Assembly: GCF_002087085.1 (NCBI RefSeq)
Contig: NZ_MWQY01000017.1
Span: 1 to 64,000, forward strand
Origin: Marispirochaeta aestuarii
GTDB taxonomy: Bacteria > Spirochaetota > Spirochaetia > JC444 > Marispirochaetaceae
Length of the DNA stretch: 64,000 nt
Direction of reading: 5' to 3'
The stretch's first letter is position 1; every line of letters begins with the position of its first letter. The notes under the pieces are model-generated. The model was not told the DNA's origin, made no database searches, and saw only the letters and a program-made list of their open reading frames with translations. Both the position numbers and the translations under genes were made by a program. This document shows positions 52,701 to 61,575 of the stretch, piece after piece.

Positions 52701-53647
52701 GGATCCTTTTCGCCGGGACCCCCGAGATAGCCCTCCCTTCACTTGAAACCTTGAGCCGGGAGGGCCTTGTGGCCGCGGTCCTGACGAGTCCCGACGCCTC
52801 CAGGGGTCGTGGAAGAAGCCTCAGCCCCTCTCCGGTAAAAGCCCTGGCTCTGGATCTGAACTTACCGGTTTTTACCCCTGGCCGACTGGGGCGGGAAGCC
52901 CGGGAGGAAATCGCCGAAATCGGTGCTGATTTGTTGGCGGTGGTTGCCTACGGAAAGATTTTTGGTCCCCGTTTTCTTGAACTCTTCCCCTCCGGCGCAA
53001 TCAACCTGCATCCTTCGCTTCTTCCCCGGCATCGAGGGCCTGCTCCCCTGCCATTTACAATTCTGGAGGGCGACGGAGAATGGGGCTTGAGCGTACAGAG
53101 AATCGCCCTCGAGATGGATGCGGGGGATATCCTGCTTCAGAAGAGCTTCCCCCTTAAGGGGACCGAAACCACCGGGGTTCTCGGCGCCCTGGCGGCTGAG
53201 GAAGGTTCCGCCGCCATGCTCGAAGTGGTTCGGGAAATTGAAGCCGGCATTGAGAAGCCGGTTCCTCAGCGCCATCAGGATGCCACCTATTCCCGGCTCC
53301 TTACCAAAGAAGACGGCATGATAGACTGGAACCAATCCGCGGAAAAGATCGGTCGCATGGTCCGGGCCTTTAATCCCTGGCCGGGTGCATACACAGGTTT
53401 TCAGGACCAGAAGCTGACGATCTGGGAAGCCGCGGTCCTTCGGGAAAACAGCAGCCTCGGGGCGGGAAATGTGGCGGCAGTAGACAGGAAGAGGGGAATT
53501 TTGATACAAACTGGAGAAGGTCTCCTCGCTGTCCAGTCTCTGCAGCTGCAAGGGAAAAAGCGCCTTCCCTGGCAATCCTTCGTCAATGGCGTACGGGGGA
53601 TCGAAGGATCGATTCTTGGAGGAACCAATGAAAAACTTCATGGCTAA
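52697..53647 (+). CDS. fmt: Methionyl-tRNA formyltransferase
   Basis: This formylates initiator Met-tRNA. The 316-residue protein has ILFAGTPEIALPSLE at the start, VVAYGKIFGPRFLE, NLHPSLLPRHRGPAPL (catalytic Asn-His region near 101-116), DAGDILLQ, and NPWPGAYTGF. It follows def with a 4-bp overlap, and the PASTA gene starts inside its last codons. Confidence 0.96.
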   Translation: MRILFAGTPEIALPSLETLSREGLVAAVLTSPDASRGRGRSLSPSPVKALALDLNLPVFTPGRLGREAREEIAEIGADLLAVVAYGKIFGPRFLELFPSGAINLHPSLLPRHRGPAPLPFTILEGDGEWGLSVQRIALEMDAGDILLQKSFPLKGTETTGVLGALAAEEGSAAMLEVVREIEAGIEKPVPQRHQDATYSRLLTKEDGMIDWNQSAEKIGRMVRAFNPWPGAYTGFQDQKLTIWEAAVLRENSSLGAGNVAAVDRKRGILIQTGEGLLAVQSLQLQGKKRLPWQSFVNGVRGIEGSILGGTNEKLHG

Positions 53648-54659
53648 ATTACGATCTCTGCTTCCCAGAGAGAGCGATTCTCCCGAACATCGTTATTTCA
53701 AGACCGTAATATTTCTTGCCCTGGGAACAATAGTTCTTATGCTGCTTGCAGGCTTTGTGACCTTTATGGTGACGATCCGTGGGCCGGAACAGACCATGGT
53801 CCCCAATGTGGTGGGCAATGATCTGGAAAATGCCCTTGTATCCCTGCAGGAGAAGGAGTTGTATCCGCATATTCAGCTGCGTTACTCTTCAACACCGGCG
53901 GACAAGGGTACTGTTCTTGAGCAGGATCCGAATCCCGGGGCCATAGTCAAGGCAAAATCAAAGATTGTACTCCGGGTGAGTAAAGGTTCGATTATTGAGC
54001 GGATAGACAACTATGTCGGCTGGAATATCGAGGATCTGGAGATACATCTCAAGAGTCTTGTTTCTGTTCACGGGCCCATGCTTTCGATAAAGGAGCCTGT
54101 ACAACGTATCTTCAATGAGCTGTCCGAGGGAACCATTATTTCCCAGTCCCCGGAGCCGGGTACGGAAATTACCAGCCAGACCGCCCTTGAACTGGTTGTA
54201 AGCCGCGGACCACAGACCGGAACCATACTGGTTCGGGATTATACAGATATGCCCTACATTGAGGCGGTCGAGTCCCTTATCCGCCAGAATATCTACTTTA
54301 CCGTTTCTGCACGGGATGCCGACGAAAACGAAAAAGCCGGTATCGTAGTTTCCCAGAACCCTGCCCCGGACAGCGATGTTCCCCGGGAGTCTCTCCACCA
54401 GCTGGTTATAACCAGACCGGAAGATATTCCCGAGGGCCATGTTTTCGGTATCCTGGAAAAGAGTCTTCCCAATTATTCCATACCCGCCAACATAACGATT
54501 GACGCGGTATCCCCCGAGGGTGTAAGGGAGACCAGGCTGGAACTCAGGCACAAGGGAGGGCTCCTCTCCGTTCCATATCTGGAACCGGAAAATACGGTGC
54601 TGCTCATACTGATCGAGGGTACGGAACGGATCAGGTTCACGGTCAAGAAGGAGGAATAG
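53628..54659 (+). CDS. PASTA-domain membrane protein
   Basis: The 343-residue protein has one membrane helix (about 22-45) and three PASTA repeats outside: MVPNVVGNDLENALVSLQE near 56-74, IDNYVGWNIEDLEIHLKS, and DYTDMPYIEAVESLIRQN, each followed by an SQxPxPG-like turn (EQDPNPGA, SQSPEPGT, SQNPAPDS). PASTA domains bind peptidoglycan fragments, but here there is no kinase or transpeptidase domain, so it may be a cell-wall sensor or tether. GGAGGA sets ATG 53628 as start; it overlaps fmt by 20 bp. Confidence 0.85.
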   Translation: MKNFMAKLRSLLPRESDSPEHRYFKTVIFLALGTIVLMLLAGFVTFMVTIRGPEQTMVPNVVGNDLENALVSLQEKELYPHIQLRYSSTPADKGTVLEQDPNPGAIVKAKSKIVLRVSKGSIIERIDNYVGWNIEDLEIHLKSLVSVHGPMLSIKEPVQRIFNELSEGTIISQSPEPGTEITSQTALELVVSRGPQTGTILVRDYTDMPYIEAVESLIRQNIYFTVSARDADENEKAGIVVSQNPAPDSDVPRESLHQLVITRPEDIPEGHVFGILEKSLPNYSIPANITIDAVSPEGVRETRLELRHKGGLLSVPYLEPENTVLLILIEGTERIRFTVKKEE

Positions 54660-54662
54660 GGA

Positions 54663-55316
54663 ATGGCACCACTGGTTGCACCTTCCATTCTCTCCGCCAA
54701 TTTTACCGATATAGCCGGCGCTGTACGTCTTATCGAGTCAGCTGGCGCTGACTGGATACATCTGGATGTAATGGACGGATCCTTTGTTCCTCCCATTACC
54801 TTTGGAAGTCAGATGGTTGCCGATATCCGGGCGATCAGCAAGCTGCCCATGGATGTTCATTTGATGATAGATAATCCGGAACGGCACATCGAGAGTTTCT
54901 GTGCCGCCGGTGCTGATTATCTGACAGTACATGCCGAGGCCAGCGTACATCTTCATCGTATCCTCCAGACAATCAGGGATCACGGGGTTAAACCCGGAGT
55001 GTCCATTGTTCCGTCTACACCGGTGGATCATATCGTTGAAATTCTGAACGAGGTGGATCTTGTCCTGGTAATGTCGGTGAACCCGGGATACGGCGGGCAG
55101 AAAATCATACCTTCCACCCTGGCAAAGGTGGAGCGTCTGGTCGGGATCCGGGAAGAAAAATCCCTGTCCTACCGGATTTCAATTGACGGTGGAGTGAACC
55201 GGACTACAATAGATGAAGTCCGGAAAAGCGGTGTCGATGTTATCGTGGCCGGAAGCGCCTTCTTCAACGCTGAAGATTCCGCCGCAGAGGTCGCCATACT
55301 GCGGGGGCGTCGCTGA
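54663..55316 (+). CDS. rpe: Ribulose-phosphate 3-epimerase
   Basis: This pentose-phosphate enzyme swaps ribulose-5-P and xylulose-5-P. The 217-residue TIM barrel has VAPSILSANFTDI near 4-16, WIHLDVMDGSFVPPITFG near 34-51, MDVHLMIDNPERHI, LVMSVNPGYGGQKII near 140-154, and ISIDGGVNRTTI. All metal and phosphate ligands appear. It is the last gene of the operon, 3 bp after the PASTA gene. Confidence 0.96.
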   Translation: MAPLVAPSILSANFTDIAGAVRLIESAGADWIHLDVMDGSFVPPITFGSQMVADIRAISKLPMDVHLMIDNPERHIESFCAAGADYLTVHAEASVHLHRILQTIRDHGVKPGVSIVPSTPVDHIVEILNEVDLVLVMSVNPGYGGQKIIPSTLAKVERLVGIREEKSLSYRISIDGGVNRTTIDEVRKSGVDVIVAGSAFFNAEDSAAEVAILRGRR

Positions 55317-55380
55317 GGGCTCTCTTAAAGGTAATGCCGGCTCGTTTATTTGTCGAAAAGTATAGCGGGGGTACATAGGT

Positions 55381-56340
55381 GTGACAGAAGCCCGAAGAAA
55401 TACTCTTTTTCTATTATTTGCAGCTCTCGTTGTTCTGTCTGCTCCGGATCTGGCTGCAGCGAATTTGCCTGGCGAAGTAGAACAGGGAATCACTGCCTAT
55501 CAGGATGGACTGTACACCGAGGCATTACGCAGTTTCCGCAGCGTACTAACTGATTCCCGACTCGAAGATTATCAGGATGATGCCTATTTCTGGATAGGAA
55601 AAACCTATCTTGCGCAAGGGGACTACGATGAAGCGACCCGTCATCTGGAGTATTTCCTCTCCAGCTTTCCGGAAAGCCCCCTGAGACCGGAAGGACTGTA
55701 CCAGAAGGGTCGACTGCTGTATCTTCAGCGGGACTTTGAATCGGCAATACAGATCCTGTACAGTTTTATTCAGGATTACCCCCGGGATGTCTATATTGCC
55801 AATGCCTATTTCTGGATAGGTGAGTCATTGTACAGTACAGGACATCTGGATGAAGCCGAAGAGGTTTTCCGTTTCATTGATGAAAAATACCCCTCAAGTT
55901 ACAAAATAGAAGCTGCCCGCTTTCGGCTCCAGCTTATTCAGTTCAAACATCGTGAAAACGAACTGGTAAAACTCCTGAAAATCAGTCACGAGGAGTATCT
56001 CAGGGCTGTCGAGGAGTTTATCCAACGGGAAAAAGCCTACGAGCAGGCGCTGTCTGAATACCAGAAACGCCTGGCGGTTGTTCTGTCCGAGGATTTTCAG
56101 GAGGAACTCGACCGTCTTACTGCCAGGGTTAAAGAGCAGCAAATAACGATCAGCGAACTTGAAGAACAGAACAGACTTTTACGGAACCAGGCAGGCGATA
56201 CGGCTCCCGTCGGCGAAACATCTGCTTCCCGTATATCCCCCACGGATACCGATGTTATCCGTGAACTTCTTGATATGAAGGCGGAAGCCCTGGAACTGAA
56301 GGAGTATTATCTCGGTCTCATTGAACGGAGTGGTCAGTAA
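55381..56340 (+). CDS. Exported TPR protein with coiled coil (BamD/YbgF-like)
   Basis: The 319-residue protein has a signal peptide (about 1-25, ending AAANLPG), then TPR-like repeats: TAYQDGLYTEALRSFRSVL, AYFWIGKTYLAQGDYDEATRHLEYFL and AYFWIGESLYSTGHLDEAEEVFRFI (about 35-170), then a coiled coil (about 185-290). This resembles outer-membrane assembly or cell-envelope scaffold proteins. GTG at 55381 is the start. It touches the next gene by 1 bp, and the two after it continue the unit. Confidence 0.7.
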   Translation: MTEARRNTLFLLFAALVVLSAPDLAAANLPGEVEQGITAYQDGLYTEALRSFRSVLTDSRLEDYQDDAYFWIGKTYLAQGDYDEATRHLEYFLSSFPESPLRPEGLYQKGRLLYLQRDFESAIQILYSFIQDYPRDVYIANAYFWIGESLYSTGHLDEAEEVFRFIDEKYPSSYKIEAARFRLQLIQFKHRENELVKLLKISHEEYLRAVEEFIQREKAYEQALSEYQKRLAVVLSEDFQEELDRLTARVKEQQITISELEEQNRLLRNQAGDTAPVGETSASRISPTDTDVIRELLDMKAEALELKEYYLGLIERSGQ

Positions 56341-57374
56341 TGGGAATTAAAAGAACTGGACCGGCTGTTTTCTTCCTCATTATGCTTATACCGGTTCTGG
56401 CCTATGCACTGAATGTTGAATCAGGCCGCGTGCGCCTGGAAATCAACGAGAAAACCGGAACTTTCAGCCTTTTTTCTCTATCGGAAAAAGAAGGTCAGCC
56501 CCTGTCTCTCTTGTATTCCGATGATCCGAGAACCAGCTATTTCAGTATTGCAGTGAACAACCGGATTTACAACCTGCCGGCAAGTTCTGATTTTCGCAGG
56601 GAGATTATCAATGAAAAGGGACAGCCCCGGATTGTATGGACCTCCGGTCAGCTTGAAGTTCGTCAGGAGTTCCGGATTATTCGCTCATTTTCATCGGAAG
56701 TGAACAACGGACTTGCCATGAGCTTGAGAATTCGGAATATATCCTCACAGAAACTTTCAGTGGGGCTTCGATACCTCCTGGATACCTATCTTGGTGAGAA
56801 CAGGGGGTCGCATTTTGTGAGTTCCGAGAACAGATCGATTAATGGCGAGACCGTGCTTAAGGCACCGTATCCCCGGTACATTCTGTCTCCCCGTGAACAT
56901 TCGGCAGACAGCGGACTCATGCTTATGCTCAATGTTCCGGGAGTAACAGTCCCTGATTCGGTGATCTTCGCCAACTGGAAACGTCTGAACGAAAGCTCCT
57001 GGTCGTACGATGTGAGCACATCCCGGAGCTTTTCCAATCCCCCATATTCAATAAACGACTCCGCAATTGCCCTGTACTTTGATCCCCAGCCTCTTCTGCC
57101 TGGAGACGAGAGGCTTATAGACCTCGCCTTCGGTTCCTACGCACAGGGCGGGTATCTGCCGGCTTCTCAGAACGTGAATGACAAGATAGCGGATATCCTG
57201 TCACAAGAGAAGGAAACCGGAGATCCTGAACAGGAGGTTGCCCTCGTCCGGGAGCTTATAGCAGAGATTGATCTTCTTATGGAGACTGACCAGAAGGTGC
57301 CGGAAGAAAAAATTCAGATGCTGCGCCAGCTCCTTGAAACCCTGAAGGCTCGAAAGGCTGATTTTGAAGATTAG
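56340..57374 (+). CDS. Exported protein of unknown function
   Basis: The 344-residue protein has a signal peptide (about 1-24) and a long beta-rich part with no family I recognise: GRVRLEINEKTGTFSLFSL, RQEFRIIRSFSSEVNNGLAM, RYLLDTYLGENRGSHFVS. The last 50 residues are a helical, Glu- and Leu-rich tail (EQEVALVRELIAEIDLLMET). It sits between two TPR-repeat genes, which suggests a shared envelope role. Confidence 0.6.
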   Translation: MGIKRTGPAVFFLIMLIPVLAYALNVESGRVRLEINEKTGTFSLFSLSEKEGQPLSLLYSDDPRTSYFSIAVNNRIYNLPASSDFRREIINEKGQPRIVWTSGQLEVRQEFRIIRSFSSEVNNGLAMSLRIRNISSQKLSVGLRYLLDTYLGENRGSHFVSSENRSINGETVLKAPYPRYILSPREHSADSGLMLMLNVPGVTVPDSVIFANWKRLNESSWSYDVSTSRSFSNPPYSINDSAIALYFDPQPLLPGDERLIDLAFGSYAQGGYLPASQNVNDKIADILSQEKETGDPEQEVALVRELIAEIDLLMETDQKVPEEKIQMLRQLLETLKARKADFED

Positions 57375-57383
57375 GCTTTGCTA

Positions 57384-58472
57384 ATGGACCAGGTTCTTTC
57401 AGCTGCCGAGAAACTCTATTTCCGCGGAAAATACAGCAGAGTGCTGAGAATGCTGGAACCCCAGGTCTTTCAGTACAGGGACAGCTACCGTTTTTATCTC
57501 CTGCTGGGATATTCCTGTCTGTTTACCGGTGATTTCGGAGGAGGATACTCGTATCTGAGACGGGCTGAGCAGCTGAGTCCGGGAGACACCTCGGCCAATC
57601 TCGGTCTTGCCCTTGTTTCCGCCAAAAGAGGTGAAACAGAAGAGGCAATACGTATATGGCTCTCTATTCTTGAGAACAAGGGGGAGCTGAAGGAAGTTCA
57701 GCGGGGGCTTAAGCTCATACGGGAATCGAAAGAGTTCAGCCAGATCGCAATGCGTCTCGAGGAAGAAAAACTGGACCGTTATCTGCGCTACCCGAGAAAA
57801 AAGAAAAACCCATGGAAAAAGGTTCTTATTGTCTCTTCCGTAATTATCCTGGGAAGCTCAGTTTTTCTCTATTTCGATCCCTACGGGTGGTTTTCAAAGA
57901 AAGAAATACTGCGTCCGGAAATAGCCGGCATCGACTTTTTTTCCGCCAGCGGGTCCACGGAAAATGAAAACGCGGAGTTTGTCCTTACTGAGGATGAAGT
58001 CCGGGCAAGTACTGAAGAAATCCTTGATCTTATGAACAGCTTTCGGGACAATATGGCCAGGAGAGAAATAAACAGGCTTCTTCTTTCCAACGCCGCGGAA
58101 GACATAAAGGAAAAAGCCCGGTATCTGATTCAATATATAGCGGAACCCAACTTTGCAACCCTGAAGGACTCTTTTACTTTTGAACAGGTATCGTCTCAAC
58201 CCCCTTTATACGAGGGGTGTTACATTGCCTGGAAGGGGAAAAGCGCAAATATACTAACCAAAAATGATGAGATTACCTTCGATCTTTTAGTCGGATACCA
58301 CGACGAAAGCCTCCTCGAGGGTGTTGTCAAGGTGCGTCTGGACTTCCCTGTTTTCCTGGAAGAGAACAGAAGGGTAGAGGTTCTGGCAAAAATCGTCCTT
58401 CCGGAAAAAGACCAACCCGGCAGCCGCGGGTTTACCCTTGATGGAGTTTCAATTCATAAACTGCTTGAATAA
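57384..58472 (+). CDS. TPR protein with one membrane helix
   Basis: The 362-residue protein begins with TPR-like helices (AEKLYFRGKYSRVLRMLEPQ, LLLGYSCLFTGDFGGGYSYLRRAEQL, about 5-100), then a basic stretch and one membrane helix (about 148-165), then an outer domain with EDEVRASTEEILDLMNSFRDN and EIFDLLVGYHD-like strands. Start ATG 57384 was chosen over TTG 57378. It follows the unknown exported gene by a few bases. Confidence 0.65.
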   Translation: MDQVLSAAEKLYFRGKYSRVLRMLEPQVFQYRDSYRFYLLLGYSCLFTGDFGGGYSYLRRAEQLSPGDTSANLGLALVSAKRGETEEAIRIWLSILENKGELKEVQRGLKLIRESKEFSQIAMRLEEEKLDRYLRYPRKKKNPWKKVLIVSSVIILGSSVFLYFDPYGWFSKKEILRPEIAGIDFFSASGSTENENAEFVLTEDEVRASTEEILDLMNSFRDNMARREINRLLLSNAAEDIKEKARYLIQYIAEPNFATLKDSFTFEQVSSQPPLYEGCYIAWKGKSANILTKNDEITFDLLVGYHDESLLEGVVKVRLDFPVFLEENRRVEVLAKIVLPEKDQPGSRGFTLDGVSIHKLLE

Positions 58473-58481
58473 AAAGGGAAT

Positions 58482-58931
58482 ATGAGAGCTGTAGTTCAAA
58501 GGACTGGATCCGCCAGGGTCGAAGTTGATAACAGAATCGTCGGAGAGATCGGAAAAGGTCTCCTGGTGTATCTTGGTATTGGAAATGAAGACACGGAAAA
58601 AGACCTTCTCTACCTGGTCGAAAAGCTGGTGAACCTGCGGATTTTTCCCGATGAAGGGGGAAAAATGAACAGATCAGTCCTGGATGTCAAGGGCGGCATT
58701 CTTGTTGTGAGCCAGTTTACCCTGTATGCTGATGCCAGAAAAGGAAGACGACCTTCATATAATCAGGCTGCGGAACCGGGGAAAGCGGAAAAACTGTATC
58801 AGAAATTCCTCGACAGCCTGGGGGAAAGAAATATCCGGGTATCAGCCGGCATTTTCCAGGCAGAGATGAACGTGGTCAGTCAAAATGAGGGACCCGTAAC
58901 GATACTCCTGGATTCACAAAAAACTTTCTAA
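58482..58931 (+). CDS. dtd: D-aminoacyl-tRNA deacylase
   Basis: This enzyme removes D-amino acids or Gly from mischarged tRNAs. The 149-residue protein has MRAVVQRTGSARVEVDNRIV at its start, LVVSQFTLYADARKGRRPSY near 74-93 with the SQFTLY motif, and NEGPVTILLDS with the GP pair at the end. It closes the plus-strand run and is convergent with the beta-propeller gene 4 bp away. Confidence 0.95.
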   Translation: MRAVVQRTGSARVEVDNRIVGEIGKGLLVYLGIGNEDTEKDLLYLVEKLVNLRIFPDEGGKMNRSVLDVKGGILVVSQFTLYADARKGRRPSYNQAAEPGKAEKLYQKFLDSLGERNIRVSAGIFQAEMNVVSQNEGPVTILLDSQKTF

Positions 58932-58935
58932 GCTT

Positions 58936-60945
58936 TTAAAATCCGAAGGACCTGGAGGAAATCTCCTTTTCCCCGTTAAACACCTTGACGTAGTCCATTC
59001 CGCCGGCAGAGGTGCGTATGGAACCGTCGCTACCTTTCAGCAGCCACTGATTCCCGGGGAAAAGATAGATATCTGAAAGCCAGTCCCCCGATTTCTTGTC
59101 CCAGATACTTATTGAAAAGTCACTGTTAACGCTTGCCAGGATTCTCCTGTCCACGCTGATCTTGTGGGGAATGTGAGATACGGATGAAAAGGATGAAAAA
59201 CCGTCCCAGCCGGAAACCTGAATTTCTGAACGCCCCAGGGATGTATACAGCCGAAGTCCGTCAAGCACAAAGGCAGCGTTATGGTCTTCCCCGGGGTACG
59301 AGAGCAGGGGCAGGGAGTGCTGAAAGTTTGAACCCTGCAGCTGCTGCAGGACCGTCATGATATTGCCGCGTCTGTCCTGAAGTCCCAGGGTGTAAAGATG
59401 ATTTGTCAGGGGATCGAAATGAAGGGAGTAAATAAGAAGATCCTCAGCATCCAGGGGAACAGTCTCGCCGGTTCGGAGATTTATTCGGGTAAGGGGAGAC
59501 GGAAAACGGGCTGAAGGGCTGCGTCCCACAATTATGGATTCCTGATCAATAAACGTAACGTCCCGTATACCCGAAGCGGCGTACTGATACAGAACTTCCC
59601 TGCGCTGCAGATCGTAAAGGCGAATACTTCCGTTCTGATCAAGGCTGAGGATCCGGTTACCATTGGTATAGATCTCCTTGCAGGCAGAAGCAATCGAAAA
59701 GAGACCTTCGAAGGAACCGTCGGACACCGAGAAGAGGTAGGCCTGATCCGGGTTTTGCGCGTTCCAGACAATGCCGCGTCGAAAATCGAGAGGGAGAAAC
59801 CCTCCCGACTGGCTGAAGGGAAGAGATACACGTGTGGTTTCGATTGACTCTGGAATCTTGACGGATTGGCCACGCAACTGGGCTGAATCTATTAAAACAA
59901 TGGAACCAGGAGCACTGGCTGCAAGGGTTCCGTTCCAGGCGTCAATATCCGAAACAGCCACGGGACCGGGTTTTCCCCACTGGTTGAAGCCGGAAGAAGA
60001 CGGATTGACTCTTCCAAGACTGCCGTTTTCAAATCCCGTGTCGATACCATCCCGATGAATCGCGAGTGCCACCGGACGGCGGGAGGGAGGAGAAACACGG
60101 GAAACCTCCAGCAATATGCGATTCGAAAAATCAATCTCGACTATCTCCTGGTACCTTTCTGCATTGCGAATAAGCGCTACCCGCGAAGCCTGGGGATGCA
60201 TGGAGATATCGCTTACCCCGGTCATGGCGAGCGACGACAGGGTCCGGCCGGTAACAAGATCAAAAAGATGGAGGGTTGAGCTGCGGTATCCTATACCGAA
60301 TCTGCCGGTGCTGTTGAAATTCACCATCTCCATATCACTCATGGTTCCAATCGGGGCTGCCTTGCGCCTGTTATTCTCCAGGTCCCAGTAGATAATATTA
60401 CCCGAGGGAAGATAGCAGACCATGGTCGATTCGGTATTGGAAATAAAGGCGGCGGAGACTATTCCGAAGCCTTCGGTGGCAATTTCAAGGGGCGCACCGG
60501 TCCGGGCATCCAGGAGGGTCAGGCTGTTAAGATCTGCCCTGCTGTAAAATAGATATGAACCTTTTGGAGAGAAACCCAGAGAGAGAGGAGCATCCTTTAT
60601 CCGAATACTGTACAGTTCATTATCATCAACCCAGTTGTAGACGATCAGACGATAGGTGTTGATACTGTCGGTGGCAATGAAAGCGCTGATCGGCAGGTCC
60701 GGATGAACAATCAGGTCTGAGAGGGGCAGATGCGAAACCTGCCGGCTGTAGAGCAGGGTCCCGTTTTTCCATACCCGGACTGTTCCGTCTCTGCCGGTAC
60801 TGACAGTCAGACCGGAGCTCTCCTGACGGGCGACAGAACGTACTTCTCCGCTGTGACCGGTCTGAATTACGATTCTTGGCTGCGGGGTATTTGCGGACAG
60901 GAAAAAGGGTATGAACAGAAAAAGTATCAGTATCAGGCGTCTCAT
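58936..60945 (-). CDS. Exported WD40-like beta-propeller protein
   Basis: The 669-residue protein has a signal peptide (about 1-18) and a chain of WD40/YVTN-like blades, e.g. HSGEVRSVARQESSGLTVS and GRDGTVRVWKNGTLLY near 30-70, IIYWDLENNRRKAAPIG, GSIRLYDLQRREVLYQY, and SISIWDKKSGDWLSD near the end. Probably two propellers. It should be a periplasmic scaffold. It overlaps the CpXC gene by 4 bp, so both are one unit. No catalytic residue is seen. Confidence 0.75.
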   Translation of the reverse strand: MRRLILILFLFIPFFLSANTPQPRIVIQTGHSGEVRSVARQESSGLTVSTGRDGTVRVWKNGTLLYSRQVSHLPLSDLIVHPDLPISAFIATDSINTYRLIVYNWVDDNELYSIRIKDAPLSLGFSPKGSYLFYSRADLNSLTLLDARTGAPLEIATEGFGIVSAAFISNTESTMVCYLPSGNIIYWDLENNRRKAAPIGTMSDMEMVNFNSTGRFGIGYRSSTLHLFDLVTGRTLSSLAMTGVSDISMHPQASRVALIRNAERYQEIVEIDFSNRILLEVSRVSPPSRRPVALAIHRDGIDTGFENGSLGRVNPSSSGFNQWGKPGPVAVSDIDAWNGTLAASAPGSIVLIDSAQLRGQSVKIPESIETTRVSLPFSQSGGFLPLDFRRGIVWNAQNPDQAYLFSVSDGSFEGLFSIASACKEIYTNGNRILSLDQNGSIRLYDLQRREVLYQYAASGIRDVTFIDQESIIVGRSPSARFPSPLTRINLRTGETVPLDAEDLLIYSLHFDPLTNHLYTLGLQDRRGNIMTVLQQLQGSNFQHSLPLLSYPGEDHNAAFVLDGLRLYTSLGRSEIQVSGWDGFSSFSSVSHIPHKISVDRRILASVNSDFSISIWDKKSGDWLSDIYLFPGNQWLLKGSDGSIRTSAGGMDYVKVFNGEKEISSRSFGF

Positions 60946-61556
60946 TCCGATGCCTCCTCAAAACTGACAAGCTTTACGGAGATGTACGGAGGAAGCAGCA
61001 TGGCGCTATAGGGTTCTTCCTGTACCAGACGTTCCCGGTCACTCTCAAGCTGCCGGTAGGTTTTAAAGGGTACCTGAACAATCCCGACCTCATTCTCACG
61101 GAGTCCGATGAGCTCAAAGAAGAGTTTCTCGTTTTCCAGTTTTTCAAAGTAAATCGATACGCCCCGGTCAGATGGTACTTTCTGAAGAAGATGAAGCTTG
61201 ATGGCCTCCAGGGGAAAACGCTCCAGGTTTTCCTTTTTCAGCAGCATGTGTTCCCGCAGCTCCGGATACCCTATAACAAGTTCCCAGTCAACGGGAACCT
61301 CTTTTTTCCCACTATAGAACCCTTCTCTGTCAATCTCCGGGAGGAACAGGAGGGGTGCTGAAGAATCTCCGAACCGAAAGCGTACTTCAAACTCCGGTTT
61401 GAGTTCTTTTCCGCAGTTGGGGCATTCCGTCTTTAAGAAATCACCCTGGATGATTTCTTCCATTTTTTCCGGGCTTGTTGCGAGATCGATCGTCTCGGGA
61501 ACAGCAACTGTGAGTTCCCGTTCGCAGTAGCAGGTAATGCTGTATTCCCTGTCCAT
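60942..61556 (-). CDS. CpXC-domain protein
   Basis: The 204-residue protein has a CpXC-type N-terminus: ITCYCERELTVAVPETIDL near 7-25 and FLKTECPNCGKELKPEFEVRF near 40-60, where Cys pairs probably bind zinc. The rest is alpha/beta and unrecognised. Function is not known. GGAGG precedes the ATG. It is the first gene of the pair with the propeller protein. Confidence 0.75.
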   Translation of the reverse strand: MDREYSITCYCERELTVAVPETIDLATSPEKMEEIIQGDFLKTECPNCGKELKPEFEVRFRFGDSSAPLLFLPEIDREGFYSGKKEVPVDWELVIGYPELREHMLLKKENLERFPLEAIKLHLLQKVPSDRGVSIYFEKLENEKLFFELIGLRENEVGIVQVPFKTYRQLESDRERLVQEEPYSAMLLPPYISVKLVSFEEASE

Positions 61557-61575
61557 AAAATACCTCCACCCAGGA

